Positions 32,382-42,644 of a stretch of DNA of 64,000 nucleotides are shown here, piece after piece; the first letter of the stretch is position 1; every line of letters begins with the position of its first letter. The notes under the pieces were generated by a model. It made no database searches and was not told the origin of the DNA. It saw nothing but the letters and a program-made list of their open reading frames with translations. The translations under genes and the position numbers were made by a program. This stretch comes from Lepidostoma basale (Eukaryota > Arthropoda > Insecta > Trichoptera > Lepidostomatidae): positions 124,001 to 188,000 of the forward strand of contig JAHDVF020000460.1 in assembly GCA_022606425.2 (NCBI GenBank). Reading direction: 5' to 3'.

Positions 32382-32835
32382 ATGATACATTCTCATCTGT
32401 CTTACCTTTCCTGTATTTGGGGCTTTATTACAAATAAGAAAGCTACTGAGATTCAGGTGATCCAAAATCGGGCTGTTAGAAATATTTTCCGTCTACCGTG
32501 GTACACTCATGTAAGGGCCCTATATTCTCAGACGAAAATAATTCCATTTCAAATCCATCCAAAATTAGAGATCACTAAAACTATACTACAAATAATAAAG
32601 TCATCAACGCACTCTAATACTCGACCAATATTCAATACGGACGTACACCAACATGATACGCGCTCACAGAATAAGAAGCATTGCGTTCAACTAGATTCGG
32701 TGTAAAATCCTTACAATTTATAGCCTCTACAGAATTTAATAAACTCCCTAATGATTTAATAATGATGTCGAACCAAAAACTTCAATCTGATCAACTTAAA
32801 AGTCATTTTTACATTTTTACATTACACATAAGCTA
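32382..32835 (+). mobile_element. CR1/jockey-like LINE relic
   Basis: About 107 open codons: HSHLSYLSCIWGF, ATEIQVIQNRAVRNIFRLPW, then a HDTRSQNK block. This is the typical segment downstream of the RT palm in CR1/jockey-group LINEs and differs from LINE-A to LINE-G. It ends in stops after SVKS-like codons. Confidence 0.75.
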
Positions 32836-32924
32836 CTTTTAGTAGTTTTCATTCATATATGAAAATTCCATTATTAATTTCAGGTAAGATTTTTAAATTT
32901 ACAGTTTATAGACAATAATTAAGC

Positions 32925-33330
32925 ACATTCCCAAACGTGCCACCTATATATCTGAATTTTGTGTTGCTCGGGCTTTCACAGTAGTAGGTTCGTCCGCCTG
33001 AAATATGCTTCCTGCACGCCTCAGATGCATTGACAATCCGACAGACTTTAAATCTCACCTAAAAACCCACCTTTTCAAATTATCGCATAAAATGTTAACA
33101 ACGGTTGTCTGTATATCAATAAACAATATTATATCACATTTGCACAAAACATTCATATGTTTAGAGAAACAAAATTCTTGATTTTGTTGTCCATGAAATT
33201 CACATCAGAGCCAATAAAGTAAGTTTCTACGATCGTGATTTCGCTGTTGTCACATGCACCTTTCATGACTAAAAACAATGTCAAAGCGCCCTTGAGGTGA
33301 GCTATTCACGAAAACGGCGATTATACAAAT
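32925..33330 (+). mobile_element. CR1-like LINE 3' end, interrupted
   Basis: LPARLRCIDNPTDFKSHLK and THLFKLSHK codons, then the 127-bp inverted-repeat arm (33117-33243), then AAGCGCCCTTGAGGTGAG...AACGGCGA, the CR1-type 3' hairpin. Confidence 0.65.
33117..33243 (+). repeat. 127-bp inverted repeat, left arm
   Basis: From CAATAAACAATATTATATCA to CGATCGTGATTTCG; inverted copy at 34177-34304. Confidence 0.85.
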
Positions 33331-33331
33331 T

Positions 33332-33515
33332 AAACAAACAAACAAACCATCACGCCGTTTCCCCACAGGGGTAGGCAGAGAGAATGGACCATAACACTAC
33401 TCTATCCTGGCAAACCTCTCTAGCTTCCTCCACATTCATACAACGAGTCATACACGCATGTCGATTCCTCCGACTTCTAACATGACCAACCTTTAAAATC
33501 TGATTAGTTTAATTA
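33332..33515 (-). mobile_element. LINE-B relic, short 3' fragment
   Basis: Minus strand from GHVRSRRNRHACMTRCMNV to the end, with a clean (GTTT)n tail (AAACAAACAAACAAACC on plus). It was inserted just after the CR1 hairpin. Confidence 0.8.
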
Positions 33516-33544
33516 ATTTGACAAATTAATCAGATTAAAAGGTT

Positions 33545-33785
33545 TTATTAGTTTTATCGTTTTTGTAAAGAATTTTGACAGGTGTAGAAATAAATTTTTC
33601 ATTTGTTCCAATGACAATTTGAATCATTTCTTCAATATTATTTTCAAGTTCTTGCTGGTTAAGTGCCTTACTACAGATAATTTAAAAAATGGTGGATACG
33701 TGTAACATAAATTAAATAAACACAAATGTCCGGATCGTCCAAGTCAACATGTGCAACATCGAAAAAAACATTATGTGTTATTACA
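33545..33785 (+). repeat. dispersed unclassified repeat, copy 2
   Basis: Matches 7137-7383. The region after it repeats CAGTGGATACGTGGAACAT once more, a small internal duplication. Confidence 0.7.
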
Positions 33786-33924
33786 TTATGTGCTAAATTA
33801 AAAAACAGTGGATACGTGGAACATATTATAAATTAAATAGACAATATTTTTTTTAATTCCAGGGCCCAAAATTGATGAATCAAAGATCGGACCAAAGTTG
33901 CCGATGCAGCGTGTAAAATAACTA

Positions 33925-34137
33925 ATGTTTAAATGGAATGGGATCGGTCATAAAGCAAGGACAACGGGTGATAAGATCTTCTGGCCTGGAGTGGCGAAAG
34001 AGAAACAGCTACACAAATTCTGGCAGATCACAAGCAAGATGGTCTGATGACATTAAACGAGTGGCAGGAGGTCAATGGCGCAGAGCGGCGAGGGATACAG
34101 TTGTGGAAGTCGGGAAGGGAGGCTTTTGTAGTATTAT
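33925..34137 (+). mobile_element. LINE-F relic, C-terminal domain
   Basis: KWNGIGHKARTTGD in one frame, then GRSQARWSDDIKRVAGGQW and RRAARDT in another. The same order (GH, GRP, RW-DD-KR) is seen at 57835-58072. Confidence 0.75.
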
Positions 34138-34176
34138 CATCTATATTACTATTCCACGCCAGCGGACTCGCAGTGC

Positions 34177-34304
34177 CGAAATCACGATCGTAGAAACTTA
34201 CTTTATTGGCTCTGATGTGAATTTCATGGACAACAAAATCAAGAGTTTTGTTTCTTTAATATCATGAATGTTTTCTGCAAATGTGATATAATATTGTTTA
34301 TTTG
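34177..34304 (-). repeat. 127-bp inverted repeat, right arm
   Basis: The inverse of 33117-33243 at over 90 percent identity by eye. It lies near the right Helitron-like end. Confidence 0.85.
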
Positions 34305-34548
34305 ATTATTAAATTTCATAAAAAATATTCAATTACATTAGTAATATGTATTCAAGTTCACAGCGAGTTTGCTTGGATTGAAACTTTGTTTTAAAGATAT
34401 AGACACACATTTTTGCATCCATACACATGGCATTTAATCCAATAAATAAACGAATTGTTATTGAACTTTAATTGTATTTGTTGAATATATATTGGGTTTA
34501 TTTATGTACTCGAATTTAGCAATAGCGAAGCGTTGCCGGGTCAGCTAG

Positions 34549-34825
34549 TCATAAATAAATATAGAAAATTGTTTCAAAAGAAGTCAGAAAAATCACTTCG
34601 TGGGCGGTAAGAAAATGGCGGAAGCATCACACGCCAGCATGTCCCGGGGGCCCGTTAGTCCGAAAGTGTTTTGGGACTCCGTCCAGTGGGCCAACACTCG
34701 TGATAATAAATATAATTGTCATCTCATCGACTCACGGCACCAAGGGAATAAGTCTAATATATATATATTTTTTACTTCGATCATTAACTATTTAAAAAAA
34801 ACGTAATTTTTTGATGAACTAAATA
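34549..34825. other. unique region
   Basis: A GC-richer stretch at 34600-34700 has a 68-codon frame of no recognised family. AATATAATTGTCATCTC and a GACTCACG block also occur at 22367-22395, a small dispersed repeat. Confidence 0.35.
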
Positions 34826-34827
34826 AC

Positions 34828-35634
34828 AAACTAACTAACTATCATGCCGTCTCCCCGAAGGGATAGGTAGAAAGAATGAACTGCCACACTTTTCTTTCCC
34901 AACAAATTTCTCTCGCTTCCTCAACATTCAAACATAATGTCATACACGCGCGTCGATTTCTCTGACTCCTCACGTTGCCGACATTCAATATTTGATTTAT
35001 TTGAACGTGCAACTTTTCCTCGGTCTTCCTCTATTTCATGTTCCATTAACATCGTTAACATACTTTTTTACCATTATTTTTTCATTCATTATTTCCATGT
35101 GTCCAAACCATCTTAATGATCCTTTCATTATTTTATTCATAACACCATCATTCGTACCGTATTCATTTCTTATGTATTCTTTTGACACTATCATACACAG
35201 AGTATAATCACACATTCGTCTAAGAAATCTCATTTCTACTGCATTTATTCTACTTTCATCATTCTTTTGCCAGTTCCATGCTTCGCTTCCATACATTAGT
35301 GTCGGTACAAGAACACCATTGTGCGCTGCCATTTCAGGTTTTTTGGATAGGTTTTTGTTTGCGATGACAACTTTAAGTAAACCATTCTCTTTGTTGCCTG
35401 CCCCAACCCTTCTTTCAATATCGCTCTCCACTCGCCCATTTTTTGTAAACATACTACTAAAATACATTAACTTATCTTCTTGCTCCAGATTTTTACCATT
35501 CATGTTCATGTTGCAGGCTGTCATGATTTCTTATTTTTCAATAATCATAACCTTGGGCTATTTCACATTCATCATCAGATCATTTCGCATGCACTTGTAG
35601 TTCATGCTCGTTGTCTGCAAGTAAGACAGCGTTA
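34828..35634 (-). mobile_element. LINE-A relic, longest minus-strand copy
   Basis: Minus strand from a decayed palm remnant (NAVLLADNEHELQV), through DLMMNV, a 162-codon open stretch (SSMFTKNGRVESDIERRVGA to GHMEIMNEKIMVKK), to the LINE-A 3' end and TTAG tail. The FADD motif is altered to include DN. Frame breaks lie near 35036 and 35525. Confidence 0.85.
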
Positions 35635-35636
35635 TC

Positions 35637-35835
35637 TTTATGCAGTAAATAAAGAATGGGAAAGCGTTCTTATCTCAGATGAAACCCATTTCGTTGTGCA
35701 AGGTTAGCGCTATCATAGAAGCCAGAGGTAATCACATTTTGTAATAAATAAAAAAATTTGTAACAATTTTATGTGTTTATAAGAAATAATTAAAAATCAG
35801 CTATGTTCACATTAATTTGAACATTACTGTATATA
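35637..35835 (+). mobile_element. Tc1/mariner transposase remnant and 3' terminus
   Basis: NKEWESVLISDETHFVVQG resembles the W..V.FSDE..F block of Tc1-like transposases, which contains the second catalytic aspartate. Then come a stop and RYHRSQR codons. GTTCACATTAATTTGAAC at 35806-35823 and the following CATTACTGTATATA look like a Tc1-type inverted terminus by the TA target. Most of the element is missing. Confidence 0.6.
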
Positions 35836-36296
35836 TAAGTGAATTATGTTTGCTGATCATTTTCAAATAACGCTTTAAAATTTATCTTTACATAACAAAA
35901 TTAACAATAAAATAACTAAGCACATATCAAGTGCCGTTTTTACAAATAATGTTTTTTTAGACTTAGCACGCTTTGTCTGCCAGCCTTGTTCATGAAAAGC
36001 TGTCAAACGGTCACTTCTCAACGTGGGTGCTCTAGTGATCAAAGATAAGAACTGGACCCGAACTTCGGCCTTAGGGCGTACCGATTCCATTGCGTATTTT
36101 TTTTTAATTTGCCTTGATCTAATTAGAATTAATTACGTAGAAAGTTTTTCAATTTACCGAACGAGTCGAGACCGGTTTTTATGCAAAATCGTTGCAACAT
36201 TAGAGATGTCACTAATTCGTCTTCGTCTACTTTTCCTTTTCTTTCAGTATATTTTATAAAATAGACGCATTACGAAAAAAAAAACTTACGTTTCAT
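35836..36296. other. region without recognised features
   Basis: The short frames at 35875-36090 and 36023-36259 overlap on opposite strands and show no family signature. The sequence around 35990-36080 is GC-richer. Confidence 0.35.
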
Positions 36297-36538
36297 GTTA
36301 TTTTTATTTAGATATTTTATTTTATATCATTGTATTTTATATTATTTGTTTTAGATTTACTTTGTTACGTTGGATGATGGTGCGCGGGAGATGCCTATTG
36401 GTGGCGATGAGGTTCGCAACCCATCACACCGCGTCTCCCGCGGGGGCAAAAAGAGAATGATGGAATGCCGTTACGATTAAAGTGTGGCAGTCCATTCTTT
36501 CTGCCTACCCATTCGGAGAGACGGCGTGATGGTAAGTT
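36297..36538 (+). mobile_element. SINE-LA, copy 3
   Basis: Collinear with 7384-7648 over both the unique head and the LINE-A-like end. It ends in GGTAAGTTGATAGC in place of a TTAG array, where it is fused to LINE-C. Confidence 0.8.
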
Positions 36539-36712
36539 GATAGCAGGCAAGACGCTGAGGCAAGACTTGCGTTGCATAATCAGTCTCATAGGACACGTCC
36601 TTGTGAGAGACCTCCTAAAAGATGGAAAGACAGCTGGGTGTCTACCTCACAGGAGGAGCAACACTCTGGAGAACAGACCACATAGGTCTACAACAAGGAA
36701 GAAGAAAAAAAA
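36539..36712 (+). mobile_element. LINE-C relic with internal deletion
   Basis: AGCAGGCAAGACGCTGAG is joined directly to GCGTTGCATAATCAG, skipping the RVRN-to-GH region kept at 14033. The 3' tail is GAAGAAGAAAAAAAAAG. Confidence 0.75.
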
Positions 36713-36726
36713 AGAATACGTAAACA

Positions 36727-36920
36727 CTTTGGTCTGGTATAATTCACGTGACAACTAAAAAAGCGATAACTTATTATCAAATATCATGAGAATCAATAGC
36801 TAAAATATATAAAGTAATTGGGTTTAAAAATTATATTGTATACAAAAATGTGAAAAACAAACTGCCATATTAAAAGCCCGAGTGGCATCCTAAGAACTAG
36901 CAAAAATGTTACATTTTGCA
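36727..36920 (+). mobile_element. SINE-1, 5'-truncated copy
   Basis: It starts at TTTGGTCTGGTATAATTCAC and includes the 3' region (GAGAATCAATAGCTAAA, GTATACAAAAATG, CCCGAGTGGCATCC), also found at 39688-39820. The tRNA-like head is missing. Confidence 0.7.
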
Positions 36921-36973
36921 GCACACCAATCCCTAGGACTGAAACTTATTTTAAAGAGTAAGCACTCACTGTT

Positions 36974-37050
36974 TTTTACCAGTGGCGTGCCTAGGGTTAA
37001 CCGGTAGGGCAAACCCATTCGATTTTTATGTATGTTATTTGTATAATATA
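36974..37050 (+). repeat. DNA-transposon-like terminus
   Basis: CAGTGGCGTGCCTAGGGTTA has the CAGTGGCG start common to hAT-type ends. No inverse partner was located, so it is a solo end at best. Confidence 0.35.
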
Positions 37051-37167
37051 AATAGACAGTCATACGAAAATGTTTTCCAAAGGTGCATGCTTTCTTTGCT
37101 TTAGTTAGTCTACAAAACTCACAGAAGGTATATTATGACAGGACAGAATTTACAAACATATCTCGCC

Positions 37168-37407
37168 CATTGGCGCTACTCCCATAGAAGCCCAGAAGCC
37201 CAGCTTGAAATTTTGAATCAAAACCCCCAAATCTAAGTAATCATGTCCCCGTATAAACCTACAACCACCTTCACCTTCCAACAATGGTCCGATCAGACGT
37301 GAGAGGAATAGCTACAAGAGCTGAACTTTTGAAAGTCAGAAGACGTTTTGATTCAAAATTTCTAACCCAAGCCGGGCTTCTGGGCTTCTATGGGAGTACC
37401 GCCACTG
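37168..37407. mobile_element. MITE-2 copy 2
   Basis: Inverted ends of about 60 bp, with CTACTCCCATAGAAGCCCAG at the left and its inverse at the right. It is 240 bp and clearly related to 8238-8494. No target duplication is visible here. Confidence 0.8.
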
Positions 37408-37994
37408 CTTTTTACTGGCTATTAACGACTTTATTGGAGGCTTCACCTACGCAATAATTATGGAACATTTCTCATCATTTATAAAACATTGAAAACTTCA
37501 CAATCAATCGAGAAGCAATTCCTTATAATAATGTAAAGCCAATAATAACTTATCGTTATGAATGTTAATAAATCGTTGAAATCCGCTGCCCCAGTGAGGA
37601 ATGCGACAAATTTAAAATTGGCATTATTGAGGCCATTCCGGACCATTAGCAGAGAAACTTGTCCCGTTATTGGCAATTTTCGATGCTGCACTTTTTAACG
37701 AACCGCATCGCCTGAAGAGGGCTACAAGTCACCCTTTGTAGGGTTGTCCCCGTGCTGAATGCTGCCGGTTCAACTGAATTGCATTTTTTTGCCGGTTCAC
37801 TTGTTGCGTGAGCTCAAATATAATGTGATTTCGAATACTTTCCAAAGAGGCCATTGGTTTATTTCAGATTTTATTAAAAACATTTTTTTCAATGTTAGCG
37901 AAAACGTCTCTGTTTAGTTTTATTACAATTTGTGACAGTAAAATGTTTCGTATTTTGTTAATTGTTTCTTAAACAATGATGTTTAACCCCACAT
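37408..37994. other. unique region with a GC-richer block
   Basis: 37580-37830 is GC-richer and not repeated in the window (GAACCGCATCGCCTGAAG, GTTGTCCCCGTGCTGAA). No splice-flanked frame was found. Confidence 0.4.
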
Positions 37995-38165
37995 TGAATA
38001 ATTAATACGAATGAAAACGTTTGTTTTCTAGAAGTTTTATTATATTTTATGTGAATGACATGTTTCGCCTGTCTTATACCTTAGACAGGCGAAACATGTC
38101 TCTCACATAAAATATAATAAACTTCTAAAAAACATACGTTTTCGTTCGTATTAATTATTTAAAAT
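37995..38165. repeat. family B foldback with overlapping motifs
   Basis: GACATGTTTCGCCTGTCT (38058-38075) and its exact inverse (38083-38100) are separated by seven bases, within arms that extend to ATTAATACGAATG and its inverse. The two motifs share one loop. Confidence 0.85.
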
Positions 38166-38187
38166 AGAGTTTTCGGTTATAGAGATC

Positions 38188-38358
38188 GTGGACGGCAAAG
38201 AGAAGTGCAGGGCGACCGCAACTACGATGGAAGAATGACCTGAACAGACATGTCGGAATAACCTGGATGCAGTCTGCACAAGACAAAGTGAGGTGGAAGC
38301 AAATGAAGGAGTCCTTTGTCCAGGAGTGGACGGGAATAGGCTGAAGAAAAGGAAGAAG
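38188..38358 (+). mobile_element. LINE-E relic, 3' fragment
   Basis: GRPQLRWKND-like codons, HVGITWMQSAQDKVRWKQM, ESFVQEWTGIG and a GAAGAAAAGGAAGAAGA tail. Confidence 0.8.
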
Positions 38359-38361
38359 ATC

Positions 38362-38810
38362 TAACTGACTAACTGACTATCATGCCATCTCGCCGAAGGG
38401 GTAGGCAGAAAGAATGGACCGCCATACTATTATTTTCTGTCATACTTCTCTCACTTTCTAAACATTCACTCTGACTCCTCACGTTTCCGACATTCAATAT
38501 TTGATTTATTTGATTGTGTCACGCTTTATTCGCTCAGTCTGACTATTTTTCTAGTTCTGTTTACATCGTTAAAATATAGTTAATATAATGTATCATTATT
38601 TCCGTGTATCAAAATCATCTTAATGATCCTATATTAAGATAATTATTTTGTGCATAACACTTTCATTCGCACTGTATTCACTTCTGATATGTTTATTCGA
38701 CACTATCATCATAGAATTAGCATGCATACGTCTAAGAGATCTCATTTCCACGATTCACTTCCATACATAAGGATCGGTACAAGAACACGATTGTAAACTG
38801 TAATTTCTTT
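38362..38810 (-). mobile_element. LINE-A relic
   Basis: The minus strand spans VLVPILMYGS-like codons to the 3' end, with a decayed tail (TAACTGACTAACTG on plus). Internal deletions remove SEAWNWQKK and the RRACMTRCM region. It abuts the LINE-E tail, so it was probably inserted there. Confidence 0.75.
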
Positions 38811-39320
38811 AGCGTTATAATAAAATAAAAATACTAATTAAAGGAAAACAAGAGTTTCTTATTTTACGAATGCGTTTCAAGGGGTTTAATAGATAAAATC
38901 TTGCCAATGAAAATGTAGCTGACACCTGTCACACAATATCCTTCTCTCAGAGATGATTTTATCTCTAAAATTACAGCGTCGTACCTCCCACGGATCGAAC
39001 GGGATTGACTTTACCCACGTTAAATTATTCACGGAACATCCCTACCCTTGTTTAAGTGACTTACGTATGTAAATTGTCGCCAATGAGTGCGGTTGCCAAT
39101 TACGTCACAAAACCCGGGAAATGACGCATTACCGCCGGACCGAATTGGCGTGAGAGTCCTTAAAGCATTTTAATGGGCAGGTAAACGATTTCTTCTTAAT
39201 TGGATTAATCGACTGGCATTTTTTTCTCACATATGTGACATAACTCTCTCATCTTTCTTGATGAGATCCTAGTCGGTACAAAAACGGTTTAATCATACAA
39301 AATAACGACCAACTGTTATT
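38811..39320. other. unique region with a GC-richer block
   Basis: 38980-39200 is GC-richer and unrepeated. It holds CCAATTACGTCA (a CRE-like site), ATGACGCATTACCGCCGG and homeodomain-type cores (TAATTGGATTAATCG). Confidence 0.4.
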
Positions 39321-39321
39321 T

Positions 39322-39820
39322 GACGATCTTTGTTGAAGAGTGGCAACAGCTTGACTGACGCACCAAAGGTCCCGGGTTCGATTTCCGGCGATGACAGTGT
39401 GACAAAAAAAATTTCGCCCTTTCATTGGTCTGGTAAAATAACGTGACAATAAAAAGGCGTTAGACTATCTACCTATCACATGTCAATCAAATCAGTTTAT
39501 TGACTCAAAAGACATTACAAAGAGCGCTAATGTTTAAGGTGATTGATTACAGGTAAAATATTATGTACATACAACATAATATCAGAAACGCGTTAGAGAT
39601 GGTTCGAAATTAAGAAGACAAGATACTTTCTCAAGTCGAGAGTATTTGTCTTCTGAACGTACCTTCACTTATATGAAAGACGTCGATGAGAATCATTAGC
39701 TACATATTACTATACAATAATTGGATTTAAATAACCTCATGTATACAAAAATGCAGTTAGCAAAGGGAAAATATCACATTTAAAAAAAGAACCGAGTGGT
39801 ATTCCATGAACCAACGAAGA
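39322..39820 (+). mobile_element. SINE-1 copy split by an insertion
   Basis: The head has a decayed A box (TTGAAGAGTGG) and B box GGTTCGATTTC (39377-39387), and continues to CACATGTC at about 39485. It resumes at GATGAGAATCATTAGCTAC (about 39688) with the same 3' region as 36727. The 39486-39687 segment is foreign and contains a hairpin, AGAAGACAAGATACT with its near-inverse. Confidence 0.75.
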
Positions 39821-40874
39821 TGTTAATAGTCTTTGCTCCAAATTGATCCATTGGATTGGAAAATTTAAAAAAAAATAATAATAATTATTATTTTTCAGTT
39901 TCAATAATAAACTGATCACTGTTTTTTTCAAAACGTAATACAGATTTAATATGAATATTTGAAGGAATACATACTTTATATTTTTGATTCTCACTTTTCA
40001 CTTTCAATGGCCGTACAACTCTTGAAGAGTTTAAGCCTGCATGGTGATTTTATTCCAAGCTCCTTAATCTTGCGCTTTTTGGTCCCAACAGTCCGTTTCA
40101 CCCAACCTAGCCAGATTAGCCATAACATTTATATTTTCACAACACTATACTTTCAGCAGACATGCTTTAAATGTGACACAAGTTTTATTGATGCACAAAT
40201 TTTAACAATGAAATGAAATTATCACCCTTACACAAATTAAAAGAAGGTAGAGTTATGTATCGGGGTAGGTAAAAAATTATGTAATTAAGATTTAGGGAAG
40301 AGGGGATAATTGAACATTTTAAACTTGGGAATAGAAGTTAAATTTAGGGTTTTTTTCTTCTAAAACTTCTAGATTACTGATTTAACGTGCTAAATTTGAA
40401 AACCGTTATCTTTATTACAGTGTTAATTTAGTCATTCTAATATGAATCTACAACACAGAATGAAATGAATAAAGAAGAAATTACTTTAAACATTCGAATA
40501 TATTTAAAATGATACACTATATTCAATATATCCCTTCAATGTTATAAAATGTTAATAACTTTATATCACAAGTAGAAATTTGCCGTATATATGGATATAT
40601 ACAACTTTTTATATTCAATAGTGTCTCTTGAAACAAATGGAAATCAAGAATATTTATTCAAATCGACGAATTTTATGCACACACTTAAGATAAGAAGTCA
40701 ATTTATAACAGTAATAGTATTACGAGAATTACTTCTGCGAATGTTACTTTGTAAAAAACGGAAAATTACTCCTACGAGACGAAATTCGAATTTCCGACAT
40801 TCCGAATTTACAGATATTCGAACAATTTTTATATTTTTGTAAACAACATTTTATAAAATTATTTAATTAACACA
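39821..40874. other. region without recognised features
   Basis: Frames of 83-85 codons at 39737-39994, 39959-40216 and 40591-40842 are AT-driven and carry no recognisable domain. Confidence 0.4.
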
Positions 40875-40906
40875 AACATGTTTCTGACACACAAGTTCTT
40901 CATCAG
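40875..40906 (-). repeat. family G hammerhead-like motif
   Basis: Minus strand: CTGATGA, A, GAACTTGTGTGTC, AGAAACATGTT. The core CTGATGAAG is canonical; stem II is weak. Confidence 0.5.
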
Positions 40907-41145
40907 TGTAGTTAAAAATTGTATACAAAATAAATATTTACAACAATTTTCATGAACCTTGTCAACTTTGACAGATATTAAAATGTTTTGTTTCGAACGT
41001 TTATGCATTTGTTTTTAACAAATATTTTAAATAAATCTAAAGTAAAATTATAAAGTTCTTACTTGGGTTCAGTACATTAAAGTTCTTGTGAAAAATGAAA
41101 TTTATGAATTATTGGACTTAAATTTAATAATTACATTTTTTATAT

Positions 41146-41378
41146 TGTTTAATCGCTCTGTACATAATTACAGCGCGAGCCGAATCGATGTAACTGGTAA
41201 AGCTATCATATTGATTCTCATGACATGTGATAGGTATCTAATCTTTCGTCATTTTTTTGTCACGTGAATTCACCAGACCAAAGGGAGTGCGATAATCACA
41301 CTGCCATCGCCGGAAATTGAACATAAGATCTTCGGGGTGACAGTCAAAGCACTTGCCACTCGGCCACGAAGGTCGTCA
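41146..41378 (-). mobile_element. SINE-1, full-length copy
   Basis: Minus strand: GACGACCTTCGTGGCCGAGT start, A box TGGCCGAGTGG, decayed B box, CACGTGAATTC, ATCACATGTCATGAG in inverse, and the terminal TTTACATCGATTCGG-like segment with AGAGCGATT. It defines the head-to-tail extent of the family, about 230 bp. Confidence 0.85.
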
Positions 41379-41612
41379 TTTATTTGATTCTTTTCAATAT
41401 TTTCGTTATTTTTAATTTCTAAAATTTCAAGATTATTCATCTCAACGCCGTTATCTTTATTTAATGAATAATCTTTTTCAATGAGATGATTGGCGAATTA
41501 TGCTAAATATCAAGTTATGGTGAATATAAAAGAAATTGCAGATATTTATCTGAGAATGATGTCACTACTACAATGCACTTAATTCTGGAGGATTCTAAAA
41601 TTATTAATTATT

Positions 41613-41680
41613 TTGTTGAATAGCTCTTTACATCATTACGGCACGAGCCAAATCAATGTAAAGGGTGGGGTAAGTTTATT
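41613..41680 (-). mobile_element. SINE-1 3' end fragment
   Basis: Only the last segment (inverse of ATGATGTAAAGAGC) remains. Confidence 0.6.
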
Positions 41681-42106
41681 GGAATATAGAATCATGCGAG
41701 TAAAAATAGAATAGTTATATTTTTGCTGCTATTATCGTAAGGATATTCACGAATTTGCTATAACTGCATCTGAAGAGATCTATATCCGTTGCCATATTGT
41801 TTAGAAGAGTGAAATTTTTATTATAGCACAACCTAGCCACATCAAAATGTTCAAAACTCACAATGAAACCTTTTTAACGTCGCTTTGTTATATATTTGTT
41901 TTTACTGCAACCACAGAGTTCCTTTAACCGTCCACCGGTACATTCGTCAGAGTAATCACTAAAGATATACTAATTTTACAAAAATTTACTCGTTTTAGGA
42001 TTTTTATGAGTTTTGATTGGTTGATACGCGGAATAAAATTGGATTATTTGTATGATTTAATTGAACACAGATAATTCAAGTTCCTAACATGGCTCTTTCC
42101 ATGGCT

Positions 42107-42468
42107 CTTTGGGTCACTCGAAAAAAGCCATGTTAGGAATAAGCCTAAGAGACAGAGTCAGAAACGATACGAGAGAAAAAATAAAGGTCACTGACATCAT
42201 CCACCGGGTTGCGACTTTAAAATGGCAATGGGCAGGTCACGTAGCCAGAAGCTCAGATGAAAAATGGACAAGAAGAGTGCTGACTTGGACACCGTGGAAG
42301 GCAACGAAAAGTGCAGGGCGACCGCAACTATAGTGAAAGGATGATCTGAATAAACATGTCGGAATAACCTGGATACAGTCTGCACAAGACAGAGTAACAT
42401 GGAAGCGAATGGAGGAGGCCTTTGTCCAGGAGTGGACGGGAATAGACTGAGGAAGAAGAAGAAGCAGA
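42107..42468 (+). mobile_element. LINE-E relic, best preserved copy
   Basis: KKAMLGISLRDRVRNDTREK, VTDIIHRVATLKWQWAGHVA, RSSDEKWTRRVLTWTPWK and SAGRPQL are open over 74 codons. After a TAG come HVGITWIQSAQDRVTWKRM and EAFVQEWTG, then (GAA)n. It is the reference for the other E fragments. Confidence 0.85.
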
Positions 42469-42644
42469 ATAATAATAATTAAAGTTATGAAAATTTTAAC
42501 ATATTAATCGAGATGTATTTTTTATGAATGATAAGTTATTTAGAATTAATAAAACATACAATAAAAGATACGATTCTAAATACGATATTTGTTCAATATT
42601 TGATTTTTGATATTTTCAGCACATATAATAATAGAATATGTATG

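Larger units (their letters stand above)
28762..34548 (+). mobile_element. putative composite Helitron-like element
   Basis: The left end, TCTATATAAATAAAAGGC after an A, and the right end, GCGTTGCCGGGTCAGCTAG before a T, fit Helitron rules: TC start, CTAG end, insertion between A and T, no target duplication. GCAA...TTGC gives a short subterminal hairpin. No Rep/helicase frame is present. The 5.8-kb interior is full of other elements, so the two ends could also belong to different copies. Confidence 0.5.

Noticed and set aside
40591..40842. 83-codon plus-strand open frame
   Set aside because: AT-driven codon content; no family or supporting signals.
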